From Pomphorhynchus laevis (Eukaryota; Acanthocephala; Palaeacanthocephala; Echinorhynchida; Pomphorhynchidae): a DNA stretch of 64,000 nucleotides. Every line of letters begins with the position of its first letter. Position 1 is the first letter of the stretch. The translations under genes were made by a program, and so were the position numbers. The stretch covers positions 1 through 64,000 of the forward strand of contig WNNJ02001489.1 in the NCBI GenBank assembly GCA_012934845.2, written 5' to 3'. The notes below the pieces were generated by a model that did no database searches, was not told where the DNA came from, and was given only the letters and a program-made list of their open reading frames with translations. Of this stretch, positions 23,719 to 36,600 are shown in pieces.

Positions 23719-25525
23719 ATTATTATTAATGTTTCAACAGCACATAAAAGCATGGCTTAATTGGCTGGTTCACTGCAGAAAAAAAGAAAATATAATAAAA
23801 GTATCACAAATACGGAAAAGCAGCTTTCCCCATGGCATCCTCCATCCGTAATTTCTTTTTGAATTCGTTGATATTGCTACTGCACACTGTTGACTCTTCA
23901 AGCCTATTCCACATAGATACAACTCGCCGATCAAATTGGACAGCTCGTGATTTTCTTATCCTTTCACGTCGCAGGGTTAAATCATGGCCTCGGAGGATAT
24001 TGGATGAGCGCAAATGAAGACAATCTCGAAGTGGATGATCCAAATCATTAAGAATTTGCCAGACCATACTCATATCGATGTACCGGCGGGTCCACGTGAC
24101 AGTCTCAAGTCTAAGTGCTTTTAATTTTTTCTAAGTGATGGTAGCTCTATGAAGTACCCTCTCTGAACTAATATGTTCTTTTGAATTTTGGGGATACACA
24201 CGGCGCAGCATATAGAAGACGGCTCAACACATGAGCAAAGATTAGCGGACGTAGGGCAAATTGAGTGCAATGAAAGTGCGTCGAAGTTGACTGATTATCC
24301 CCAACGCATTTGAACAAGCATGTTCAGTATGTGTGACGGTACTCAAATCACTGTTTATCCACACTCCCAAGTCCTTATATTTGTTCACTCGTTCTATATC
24401 ACTGCTTTAAAAGCTATAATTAGCTAAAGATTGAGCATTTCCGCCACAAACACGTAAATGTTTGCATTTTGATATATTTACAATCAACCTATTGAGCAGA
24501 GCCCAATTTTCGACTTCATCGATATCCCGTTGCAGTTTAACTATATCATTGGGTGAACGAATTGCCCGCCAGATTTTCAAATCGTCTGCATATAAAAGCA
24601 TCCGAGAATCAATAAATTCCGGGAGATCGTTGATGTAGACACTAAATAACAATGAACCCAATACTGAACCTTGAGGCACCCCTATATTACATGGCCGCGA
24701 AGAAGAGTAAAAATTATCTACATGCACACAATAACTACGATTGCTTAAAAACGATTCAATCCATCTAACAAGCAAAAAATGGAATGCCACTTTTCTCTAG
24801 TTTATTTAGGAGGAATCTATGGTCTACTCTGTCAAATGGCTTAGAGAAATCGAAGAATATGATGTCAGTAGCAATGGATACTGCTATATTAGCTGACCAA
24901 TCAAGATGGGCTGCGAGTAGATTAGTAACTGTCGAATAACCCTTACGAAAACCATGTTGCTCAGAAGCTATTACATTATTTTCACTATAAAACTTGACCA
25001 TAAAACCATGTATAATTCGCTCTAACATTCTACAACATAAGCAAGTAATACTTACTGGTCTGTAATTGTCTACTGAAGATCTATCACCCATTTTGAAGAT
25101 AGGTTGAATGATTGATTGTTTCCACTCTTTTGGAAGAGTCGTATCAATAATAGATTGTAGAAATATGTTACAAAGTGGTGTATATATTGAGTCTGCTATT
25201 CGACGAAGATATATTGAAGGTAACAAATCAGCACCCCTTGGAGTTTGTCTCTTTCAGACGATGCAGTTCAGCTAAAACTTTCTCATGACTTATCAAATTA
25301 GCTATGTCTAAACTATGATATGAAACACTAGTACCTCTTATCGTCTCACTGTTCTGGATAGGTTCAAAATACTCGTTTGTAGTATCTCCGTCCAAGCAAA
25401 AATGTCTTGAAAATATCTCAGTAAGGTCGTCTTCAATAACGCTATCAAAATATTGGCCAATTGTTTTATTAGCGTTCCTATTACTATTCACATATAGAAA
25501 GAGAGCTTTGGGATCATGTTTACAA
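23719..25525 (-). mobile_element. LINE-E unit B (5'-truncated tandem unit)
   Basis: About 97-98% identical to unit A by eye and truncated at the same base (TTTACAACTAT). RT is carried in pieces at 25228-25491, 24765-25226 and 24407-24790, split by small frameshifts (for example one extra A near 24778). The 3' region reads RRVVSMWNRLEESTVCSSNI. About 30 bp, including the CGATCAGGGTACGACAAA part of unit A, is missing near 24125. Confidence 0.85.
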
Positions 25526-28431
25526 CTATTATTATTAATGTTTCAACAGCACATAAAAGCATGGCTTAATTGGTTGGTTCACTGCAGAAAAAAAGAAAAT
25601 ATAATAAAAGTATCGCAAATACGGAAAAGCAGCTCATGCCCATGTATCCGATATTCCACTAGTTGACTTCAAAGGTGAGATTCCATTAGAGATACGTCGC
25701 GAAACCCGGCCTCGTTCAAACATGCCGGAAGACCAATCTCTCGAAGTGGATGATCCAAATCATTAAGAATTTGCCAGACCATACTCATATCGATGTACCG
25801 GCGGGTCCACGTGACAGTCTCAAGTCTAAGTGCTTTTAATTTTTTCTAAGTGCTTGGTAGCTCTATGAAGTACCCTCTCTGAACTAATATGTTCTTTTGA
25901 ATTTTGGGGATACACACGGCGCAGCATATAGAAGACGGCTCAACACATGAGCAAAGATTAGCGGACGTAGGGCAAATTGAGTGCAATGAAAGTGCGTCGA
26001 AGTTGACTGATTATCCCCAACGCATTTGAACAAGCATGTTCAGTATGTGTGACGGTACTCAAATCACTGTTTATCCACACTCCCAAGTCCTTATATTTGT
26101 TCACTCGTTCTATATCACTGCTTTAAAAGCTATAATTAGCTAAAGATTGAGCATTTCCGCCACAAACACGTAAATGTTTGCATTTTGATATATTTACAAT
26201 CAACCTATTGAGCAGAGCCCAATTTTCAACTTCATCGATATCCCGTTGCAGTTTAACTATATCATTGGGTGAACGAATTGCCCGCCAGATTTTCAAATCG
26301 TCTGCATATAAAAGCATCCGAGAATCAATAAATTCCGGGAGATCGTTGATGTAGACACTAAATAACAATGAACCCAATACTGAACCTTGAGGCACCCCTA
26401 TATTACAGGCCGCGAAGAAGAGTAAAAATTATCTACATGCACACAATAACTACGATTGCTTAAAAACGATTCAATCCATCTAACAAGCAAAAATGGAATG
26501 CCACTTTTCTCTAGTTTATTTAGGAGGAATCTATGGTCTACTCTGTCAAATGGCTTAGAGAAATCGAAGAATATGATGTCAGTAGCAATGGATACTGCTA
26601 TATTAGCTGACCAATCAAGATGGGCTGCGAGTAGATTAGTAACTGTCGAATAACCCTTACGAAAACCATGTTGCTCAGAAGCTATTACATTATTTTCACT
26701 ATAAAACTTGACCATAAAACCATGTATAATTCGCTCTAACATTCTACAACATAAGCAAGTAATACTTACTGGTCTGTAATTGTCTACTGAAGATCTATCA
26801 CCCATTTTGAAGATAGGTTGAATGATTGATTGTTTCCACTCTTTTGGAAGAGTCGTATCAATAATAGATTGTAGAAATATGTTACAAAGTGGTGTATATA
26901 TTGAGTCTGCTATTCGACGAAGATATATTGAAGGTAACAAATCAGTACCCTTGGAGTTTGTCTCTTTCAGACGATGCAGTTCAGCTAAAACTTTCTCATG
27001 ACTTATCAAATTAGCTATGTCTAAACTATGATATGAAACACTAGCATCTCTTATCGTCTCACTGTTCTGGATAGGTTCAGAATACTCGTTTGTAGTATCT
27101 TTGTACAAGTAAAAATGCCTTGAGAACATCTCAGCAAGGTCGTCTTCAATAACGCTATCAAAATATTGGCCAATTGTTTTATTAGCGTTCCTACTACTAT
27201 TCACATATAGAAAGAGAGCTTTGGGATCATGTTTACAACTATGAGCTAGACCATTTTCAAATAAATAGCGCTTATGTCGCTTTAAAGAATTGAAGAAATT
27301 TCTCGCCTGCTTATAAACACCATATTCACAAAACCCACCCTTAAAGCATTTGAAACTGAAGTCACGAGCCTTCATCGCAGTAGCCAGCTCAGTATCAAAC
27401 CAACGAGCGCTTTTCCGACTAGTCTTAGACTTCAAAGGTGATAATTTTACCATTAGAGAATAAAGCGTCACGCGAAAATGATCCCAGGCCTCGTCAACTC
27501 CGACAACAGCCGGATCAGGCCAACTTACTCTATGCAGCTTTGATGTAATAACATCATAGTTCGCCTGAAAAACATTAATCTGACGTTTGTACCGAGCATG
27601 ATGAAACACCCTCATTTGTATATTTAGCAAAACTTTAACTACACAGTGATCAGACAAACCAACAGGAGAATCATATTGGATACTACTGATTAATTGACTG
27701 TTTGTCGATAGGCAAAGATCAAGAAGGGAAGAACTACAACTCGAAAAGCGAGTATGTACATCAACAAATTGAGCAAGACCACAGTAAGTAAAACACTCCA
27801 TAAGGTCACAAGATTCACTATCACAAGTAGGAAGAACCGTATTCGAAGTTCATTCAACATCTGGCATATTCAGATTCAAATTATCACAGTATTACAATCT
27901 CCTCGCGTATACAACTCTATCTCTTCAATGAGTTTCTTAGATATTGCCTTAGGAGCACGATACACAAGACCCAGTATGATGGGTGAGCTGTTATCGAACT
28001 TCATCTGACACCACAAACTCTCAACTCTATCAATAGACGACTTACTCAAAACACGCACCTTAACTTCGTATCTCATAAAGAGAGCTACACCACCACCCCT
28101 ACCCCCTATCCGGTCACTACGGAACAAAGAATATTTTGGGATGGATACCTCAGCATCGGATATATCACAATTAAGCCAAGATTCTGTAGTACCAACTATA
28201 ACTGGATTAACAGACTCGATCCTAAACTTTAGCTCATCGACTTTCTGTAACAAGCTCCGAACATTACAATAAAATATACTATGACTTTTATTCACACCAG
28301 TGCGAGTAGTAATATCATCTCTAGCAATCTGACACACTTCAGATCCCAAATCATCTGTATGTATAAGTGTACATACATCTGTATGTACATACTTATACAT
28401 ACAACTTATACATACATCTGTATGTATAAGT
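25526..28431 (-). mobile_element. LINE-E unit C (longest unit, with endonuclease)
   Basis: Shares its RT half with units A and B but continues past their common truncation point (27240) into the EN-RT linker (26398-27801, 467 codons) and APE endonuclease (27876-28526): IFYCNVRSLLQKVDELKFRI, TESWLNCDISDAEVSIPKYS, LFRSDRIGGRGGGVALFM. The RT carries YRPVSITCLC, QHGFRKGYSTV, FFDFSKPFDRV, MPQGSVLGSLLF, YADDLKIW. A TACATACA-rich stretch lies at its 5' end. It is broken once near 26400 and again around the endonuclease. In the 3' region, 25645-25740 is replaced by unrelated-looking sequence. Confidence 0.85.
28345..28431. repeat. TGTATGTA/TACATACA simple repeat with palindrome
   Basis: Alternating CATCTGTATGTATAAG and CTTATACATACA units forming a palindrome-rich block at the 5' junction of the LINE-E insertion into LINE-A. 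Confidence 0.8.
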
Positions 28432-29450
28432 TGAGTGGAAATTTCTATCGAGTTATAATGCGTTTGCTTGAAGCAAATACTATAAAAATTTCTAATAGTG
28501 TGTCCATATCTAACGAGATTGAACAAACAGTAGGTGTGTTACAAGGAGACCCGCTGAATTTTCGCTATTTCTAGGTGATCTTCCTGATTGTCTGAGAGCA
28601 AACTCGAAGAATGCCGTGATTATACTATATGCCGACGATCTATTAATAACTGTTGATTCAATAGAGTTCGCAAGGAATCATTAAATATGCTATCCTTGTA
28701 TTGTGATGTCAATTGTTTGTCTGTAAATTTGAGAAAAACTCGAGTAATTAAATTTAGAAAAGGAGACATTAGCAAAATGTGACAAACTCATTTATAGGAA
28801 TGAGGTGGTTCCGTTCTACAACAAATATAGATACTTAGGTATCACTCTGACCTCTCAATGGTCATTTACTCGTCACTTTAAAAATCAATGATACAAATAT
28901 ATTAAATCACTCAATTCAAGTAGAAACCTAGGTAAACTCCCATTTGACGATGCCATCCGATATTTTCATGTAATGTTAGATTCTATTTTATCATACTGTC
29001 TGCTTGTAATTTGGCATGATTTAACAGTGAATAACTTCCAACAAATCGATCGCTCTAAATGAAATTTTATCAAACGCGTTTCAGGTGTATCTCGCAAGTC
29101 TCATTCATCTACAATATCTTTTTAACAGGTAAGAACCTTTATTATTCAAGAAAATATTGTCTAGAACTAACTCCTAATTTTTATCATTACTAAACGCTAC
29201 AGAATAATAAACTAGCATCTCTCATTATATAATATTGGCTCACCGGCAAAAACTCAATCAGCTTGGCAGGTTTTACAATACGATAAACGACATTTTATTT
29301 TTGCATCACTCCATGGTTACCATGATAGGATTTTTCAGGTAAGAATAAAATGTCACCCTAATAAACCAAGCTGTTTGTGCTTGTATTGTATAGAGCATTG
29401 TCAATCGTTGTTGCACATCTTCAACTGTGAAGTTGCATCAAACGTGCTTC
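28432..29450 (+). mobile_element. LINE-A copy 1, part 3 (RT palm to C-terminus)
   Basis: Resumes the RT of 21777-21883: LSGNFYRVIMRLLEANTIKI, QTVGVLQGDPL (motif B), NAVIILYADDLLITVD (motif C), YNKYRYLGITLTSQWSFTRH, GKLPFDDAIRYFHVMLDSIL. It ends with a Cys/His cluster near 29340-29430 (CHPNKPSCLCLYCIEHCQSL, HIFNCEV), as in many LINE C-termini. Several stops interrupt it. Confidence 0.8.
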
Positions 29451-32400
29451 TACATAAAATCGATGGCGGCGACTTTACCGTCTAGATCTAATCAAGCAAT
29501 TCAAATGATACAGATCGGGTACATATATACCTTCATATGCTTGTTTTCATTTATTATTATTTTATCGTCCATCGCTGAGAACAGCAGTGACATAATAAAT
29601 AACCAACAATCAGCAGGCTCGTAGAGCTTGTAACGTAATTATTCTAGGTCTACCGGTTGCTGATAATGAGGTTGAGAATGTTCAAGTGTTGCTTGCATCG
29701 CTAGCCATTCATCCGAACAAAAATATTTCAATGAGGGTACACCGTTTTCGGGCTCTGAAGAGTGATTCACCACCGTCGCTTTTACTCACAACTAATAAGG
29801 CGGTGAATCCGTTAATTCTAAAGCGCGGCAGACGCCTAAAGTACTCTGAGCACTTCAAAAAGTATAAGTCAGTGCTGATCTTTTTCCCGTGGAACGTGAT
29901 GCGAGGAAAGTCCTTTTTGATCAACTTAAGGTGGCAAGGACAATCAGTCATTCAATTCGTTTTGTGATTCGTAACGATAAAGTGGCACGCCTATTACCGC
30001 GTTTATAATTATCTATTGATGAAAACGAGATGGGAAGGCACAGTTATCTCTATATGACAAACACGTTATATTCCTCGTACATCGTCAGATTCATGCCTTC
30101 GTCGTCTTTTATTATTCAACGTGGAATGTCTTGAAACTCTTCTAAATGAAGGATTCGCTAGTTATCTGGCTTCTTTTGATATTGTGGTTATTTTGGAAAC
30201 TTTCGCTATATTGCCGGTAGCATTGAACTCATTTTACTTCTTTGAAATTCTAGCCACTCTTAATGATCGCGATCGACCTAGTGGATGTGTTCTTTTGACA
30301 ATTAAGTTCTTTTAGTGAGTGGTCTTACAAAACATTCGAGAATGTAGTTTATTTGGACACCCATCCCGTTAGACGCTTGTGATATTTATAATGAGTTGTC
30401 TAGGAGTCTCCTAGTCTTATCTCACCCGAAACCCATAGTTGTTGCTGGTGACTTCAATGCTACTTCTACGAGATCCTTTATGAAGCTTAATCTAATAAAG
30501 GAGTTCTTTTTTTTCGCACGATCTAACTCTTCACACTCCTATCGAGGGTTGAACCTCTACAATTGGTGAAACAAGGAGCTATCTAGATTTAATATTTTCA
30601 AATGCTGGTATTCATTATACTTGCTTAGATTTCGATAATGATTTGCGTTAGGACGAAAGCGTAAACCAGTAATTTGTGCCATTGAAGAATTCTCGACTCC
30701 ACGCAATCACTTTTTGTCCAGTCAAACCCAAGAGTAGGCGGATCGTAGTCGACGCTATTATTTTTAGTCGTTTGGACGAATCTAAACGACTTTTGATTGA
30801 TGGTTAGCTAGCGGCCAGTTAGACTATGCTCCACCACACATTGTTATCTTCATTTAAGAATATCCGACATAACGGGAATCGTTCGTATAGGCTTCCAAAC
30901 TATCTGAAATTGTTGCAGAGAATGCTACTTTCGTTCTACAAGAATAACGAGTTCGCATTTCCCAGGAAGGATTTTGTGTCCCTTCGTACATTTTATTCTA
31001 GTAGTATTAGATAATTCAAGCGGAAGGTGTTAAAACGAGAAGAGCATATAATGATTTTAAGAGCTGAGGTCGCTCAGTGACTTGCCCACCTTAGAACTTG
31101 TAAACTTGTCTTTAGGATTTCTTTGGATGATTGACGTAAACATTTTGTTGATATTTTGGCCTCGTCCAATTCTAAGTTTTTTGATCATAAGAAATGCTAT
31201 ATATTGTCCTATCACGGACCATGATCCTTTAACATTGCTGAAAATTGAGAGCTGTCTATCCAATATGGCTGCCAGAAAGACATTGGGAATTGATATTCTG
31301 TGTATTGAACACATAAATCAGACCTTTGACTTGGTCGCCAACTACTGGATATTATTTTATAACGCGATTCGAGGAGGTATCCCTATTCCCGATGGCTGGC
31401 GTGACGGTATTATCAAAGTGTTGTTTAAAGGTTCGGAAGATCCCTCTTGTCCAGAGTCTTATAGAAGGATATATCTCCTTAATCATTCATATTAAGTTCT
31501 ATCGAATTTGATGGCCTTACGTTTGTCGAGATTTCGTAGTTGTCTTCTTCGTTTGGAGCAACTTTGAATTCCGTAGTAATCATTCTACTATGAGCGCACT
31601 CTCAGTTCTTCGGTCGCATGCTCTCGATACTTTTAATAATCACTCATCTTTGTACAGTGGTTTTGTTAATTTTGCAAAAGTGTTTAATTCGATTGATAGA
31701 CATTTGCTATTAACCAAGCTTAATGAGAGAGCAAATGTTTATGGAGATTTTCTATTTCTTCTCTAAAGAATACTGCGTCCTAGTTCTATGCTTATTCACG
31801 ACGGAGTTAATTACTCCTATCCTCTGACTGCTAGCTGTAGAGTACATCAAGGTGATTCACTCAGCCCTCTGTTGTTTTCATTTTTCTTAATGGACGTCCC
31901 AGGACACGTTCGCTTCTCCGCAACTAATGTAGCGTTAATTTTGTATGCTGACTATCTTGCTTTGGTAACATTGGATAGGAACTCGGCTCAAGCTGCCATT
32001 ACAACTCGTTGGATTTTGTCAGACAAATAAACTAGTGATCAAGACATACAAAACAAAGATTATAAAATTTCGCTGAGGTGGTCATCGTTGTCGTAATGAT
32101 GTGCTGTTTCTAAAATGAAACGTCTCTAGAATTTGTTAATTCGTATCGATATCTAGGCTGTTTGCTCTCTTCGCGGTGGTCTTTTAGAAACCACTCATTG
32201 ACACAATCAGCAAAAGTGGTAAGGCCAGCTTATACGGCATCGAAGCTTGGTCTTATGTCCTTCGAAGGCACGATCAAGTACTTTGATGTAATGTTGTTTC
32301 TTATTCTGAATTACGGGCTTCGATTATATTGATCGGATTTAACCATGACAGATTATCAGACTATTGACAAGTGCTTTTGGCGCTACCTAAAACGGATAGT

Positions 32401-32690
32401 GGGAGTATCTTCGAAGTGCTCATTTACAACGACTACGGTGCTTAGTAGATCGGTACCCCTCTCGATCAAACTTCTCAATAGATTAAGCCTTGATGAAAAC
32501 GCAGCATATTTGGCAAGCCGATGTCTCTTCGATAGCAAGATACTTAGTCTGGATCATGATCTCTTCTTAACACACGATTACACTCAGTCCGCTTGGAGAA
32601 ATCCAAGATATCAAAATCTTCCTCTGGTTTGGCGTTTATCTTTGGGCGGCAACCACATCAAATATGATTTTTTTACGGTTTATTTCATTT
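29450..32690 (+). mobile_element. LINE-A copy 2, near full length, broken
   Basis: 5' ORF (about 29455-29970): MAATLPSRSNQAIQM, NVIILGLPVADNEV-like, LLASLAIHPNKNISMRVHRF, NPLILKRGRRLKYSEHFKKY, an RRM-like ORF1 type. Endonuclease about 30115-30660: FDIVVILETFAILP, VVAGDFNATSTR. RT about 31080-32300: AARKTLGIDILCIEHINQTF, PDGWRDGIIKVLFKG, VHQGDSLSPLLFSFFLMDVP, VALILYADYLALVT. C-terminus: FWRYLKRIVGVSSKCSF. Motif C reads YADY, so the second Asp is lost. Multiple stops and frame changes. It inserted at the 3' end of copy 1. Confidence 0.75.
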
Positions 32691-33615
32691 ATTGTATTCT
32701 TAATTATGCCCAGCCGAAAGGCGATGTGGGAAATAAATCTCTGCATTGTTATAAAAAATTATTATAATAATTATAATGTGGATTGCCCTTCATTAACTAC
32801 GGTCCTTCGAAATTTCTATGAAAGTGATACTGTCCTAAAGATAAACGAAACAATGTATTCCAAAGAAGGATTTACACAGGGCGATCCACTTGTCATGATA
32901 GCCTTTGCGGCATTGACATTACCACCCATAATGCGCTTAAAAAAATAATTACCTGGAGTAGGACAACGTTGGTTTGCCAACGATGCTCATTGTGTTGGTA
33001 AGGACCATGAATTGCTCAAAATGTGGAATCTCATCCGAACAATTGGTCTACAGTATGGTTTATATGTAAACCCTGAGAAATGTCGGTTACTGGTACATGT
33101 TAGTAACCATCTTTAAGCGTCTAATACTTTTGCTCAGTCAGGTCTGAAAGTTGTCTGTGATGACTTGCGTGTTCTTGGTTTAGCTGTTGGGACTTTTGAT
33201 TTTGTTGAGGACTTTGTTAGATCAAAGGTTGAAGAGTGGAATGTAATGATACTAAACCTCATTAAGGTTGCCCACAAAAACCCCCATATTTCCTACTCAT
33301 AACTCATGCAATCTCTAAAATTCAGATGGAATTTCATTCAACGAATATGTCCTGTGTTTACAGCATATTATGAAAGTATCCGTGATACTGTTATGAACGA
33401 CCTAATGCCGGTAATTACGAAAGTCAGTAACCTGGACCAATATTGACGTGCTTTTGAGCTCCCTATTGGTTTTGGCGGACTTAGGATAGAACTTCCTGAC
33501 TGTTGGTCAACTTTCGCGTATAAAGCTTCGGTTAGGATAAGCAGACCCTTATTAGATGGACTGCTCGGGAATGCTCTGAACGTTGATCAAAATCGCATTG
33601 CAGCCGACATTCATT
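32690..33615 (+). mobile_element. LINE-B copy 1, part 1 (RT)
   Basis: Encodes SKEGFTQGDPLVMIAFAALT (motif B), then QRWFANDAHCVGKDHELLKM (motif C as FAND), YGLYVNPEKCRLLV, QSLKFRWNFIQRICPVF, ELPIGFGGLRIELPD. This is the RT palm and thumb of the class of non-LTR elements that end in a restriction-like endonuclease. Split at about 33615 by LINE-J copy 2; it resumes at 37618. Confidence 0.7.
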
Positions 33616-36600
33616 TTAAAAGATAATAATAAAGATTTTATAAACAACTATATAACCGATAAGAAAAAAGATAACTAACTATCTAAAAAAGCGAGACAAT
33701 AAAGAATAAGATTCCAAAAAAGATCGCTCTTCGTCGTCTTCATTCATCATGGACTCAGGTCCGGCGGGATCTGAGCCCCACAGCCAATCCAACACGCCGC
33801 CCTTCGACTGAACCACCCGGGGTCATTCACCCCCCGAAGAGTCCAATCGGAGCGGACTATGCTGGGTAAACGCGAGATGAGCAGCTTGAGAAACCTTAGC
33901 CTTTGCTCTGGGGGACGTCCTCTAGAAAAGAAGACTAATCCCGAGATAGCCCAGGTGCCCCAGAGGCGCACCTGAATTTTCGCTATTAATGACAGATGCT
34001 GGACACGTTTCAGGGCCCACCTAGCTTTCTTCAGGATACGTTTAAGTCTATCCAGGTCGGCTTTCGCCGACCAGTTCACAGTAATGGTGAACCCCAGGTA
34101 TTTTACTCGACTCGTGAAGACAGGAAGGGTTGATTTATCAAAATGGAGGAGAGCGCAGAGAGTGCTAATCTCTTAAGCTTTTTCTTTGTTGCATTGGCGC
34201 CATGAAAGACCACCACCTGCGATTTGGCGGAGTTTAAAATAAGATTGGACTTGGGTAACTGGTCTTTTAATCTTAAAGAGAAACGGCTGATGTCCGAGAC
34301 TGTCTTTGCACCTGCGTCCAGAAAACAGGGATGTGGTATCATCAGCGTATACCACTAGACGTTGTTCGCGTTTAAATATTTTAAAGAGTTCAATAGATGC
34401 AGCAAGAAATAAGATAGGAGTTAGAGGAGAGCCTTGAGGCACACCTGTAATAGGGTAGAACTGACGCGCATCAGGGTCGTCTTCATAAAAGAATCGCTTG
34501 GTGTACAGCAGTATCTCCACCCTGTTAACAATTCTCGCAGGCAACCCGAGAGACCTGAGAGAAGAGATAACAAATGGAATGGAAATGCGGTCAAATGCAG
34601 CGGAAAAACCAAGGAAAACAGCCACAGCTAGCTGATGACTGTTCTCCTGACAAAACTGATGCACTTCACCAACTGCTGAATAAACCGAGCGACCTTTGAC
34701 AAACCTATGGAAACCAGGTGGGATTGAATTACGCCTACTTAGATGAACGCGGATTCTACGCGCAAGCGCTTTTTCGTAGATCGAGACGAGGGAATTTTGA
34801 ATCGAAATGGGCCGCAGGTCTTTAGGACAAGAGACCGGATACTTTTTTGGAATAAAAATTCTCTTGCTAATGTTGATGCCGGCCACATCGGATGGGGTGG
34901 CTAATAGCATTGTGACGGCCACCTCCCTTCTTTGATCGGCTGTTAATAGCTGACAGACACGAGAAGAGAGTGGAGCGACGGATTTGGAGGTGCCCGGAAG
35001 AGGCCCCAATGCGTTGAGAATATCTGTGACAGATAAGTCTCTACTCATGAAGTCTCTCCAGGACGGGATTGGTTGCGGAGATTGCGTAACTCCATAATTG
35101 TGTAGGGCTAGTTACTCCTCCAAAACTTGATCAAGGCCTATACTATCGATCCAGCCCAAAGCCCTATACTTCCAACAAACAAACTTCTCCTTCTTGAATA
35201 TCTTCCAAAAGGAAGACTGGGATGGATTAAGGGAATCAATGCTAACCTTTTTCTACCCAGTTGGAACCTATATCTAGTGCTCCAATATTCCTTCGAGAGA
35301 ACTTGCCTGGCAGAAGCAAAGAGATTGGAGAGACGGAGCAAATATGATAAGGTCTTTAGTTTTGTCGGAGTGTGTCTGAAAATACGACCTTTATAGGTTG
35401 TAGAAATGCAATGCGGTGGCTTGCGAGGAGAGGTAGGAATTAAATTTGGTTAAACTCTCATTACCAATTCGGAAGAAGCGTTGGATAGCAGCCTGAAAGA
35501 AAGCCACTCTGATAGGGTTAAAGTGGAATCTCCTTCGAAGCAGCGTATCCTCTTCTATCCGCCAGCGAATTAGATCATGAGAGGTGGACAGATGTTGCCG
35601 CGACTGCTCCGTACAGAAGGGTTTAAGCAACCACTTCTCATGGAGCAGTAATAAGTCGAGGAGTGAATTCGTTGATGTGCAATGAAAGGTGGGTGACGGT
35701 GGTTTATGAATAAGATAACCGTTCCTGGCTCTGCGGAGTACTGCATTAATCCAACGACCAGTTCTGTCGTTGAAGTCACCTAGTACCATGTCGTAACCGC
35801 TGTCGATAATTCTATCCAGGAGGTCACGGTTCTTGTGAATCTCTCCTGGACGGATGTAGACATTGGCTAGACTAAGGCGTTTACCGTTCTTACTGAGTGA
35901 AACTACTAAACAAGAAAGGGCTGGACAAGAATAATTTAAAAGGAGGGAGGATCTTAAAGAGCATTTAACTAAGGTCAAGAGTCCTTGAGATGAAGATGAG
36001 TGGAGAGGGGTTATGTACGGAGTATAGTGGGAACAAATGTGCTTAGGGATGAATCGAGTAATGTCCTGGGGATAGGGATAGACCGCGTCTCCTGAAGGAC
36101 TATAACATCCGCATCTCTACCAGATAAAAGTCTAAGGGCAGAAGCTCCTCCCGAATTCCACTAAAGAATATTCAGTGAAAAAGGCTCTCGAGTACTCTGC
36201 ATTGTGTTAGGTCAGCTGTATGGGATTGCCACTTCCCTAGACAGAGCTAGGGGTGGAGGGGTTACCCCCTCCACCACTGGCGCTGGTTAAGGTGTGCACT
36301 TGCCCACGGGCATTATCTTCATTTCCTTGGGAGGCCTGTTGTAGTAATTTTCCAATCTTCAATGGAGGAACAGAGTGAGTGGCTCCACCTCTTTTCTGCG
36401 ATTTCTTCGATACTGGGACGACCGGCGATGAAATTTCAGGAGCTGTGAAAAGTGTAGCAAGCATGCTAGATATAAGTTTCTCCATGTCCATTTTAGTAGA
36501 TCTTCTGTAGGAATCCAGAAGGTGTATAATATCCTTGTCCGACATACGGTTCACCGGAATGGCTGCAGTGGTAGCCGACAATCTGTTAGGAGTAACAGGT

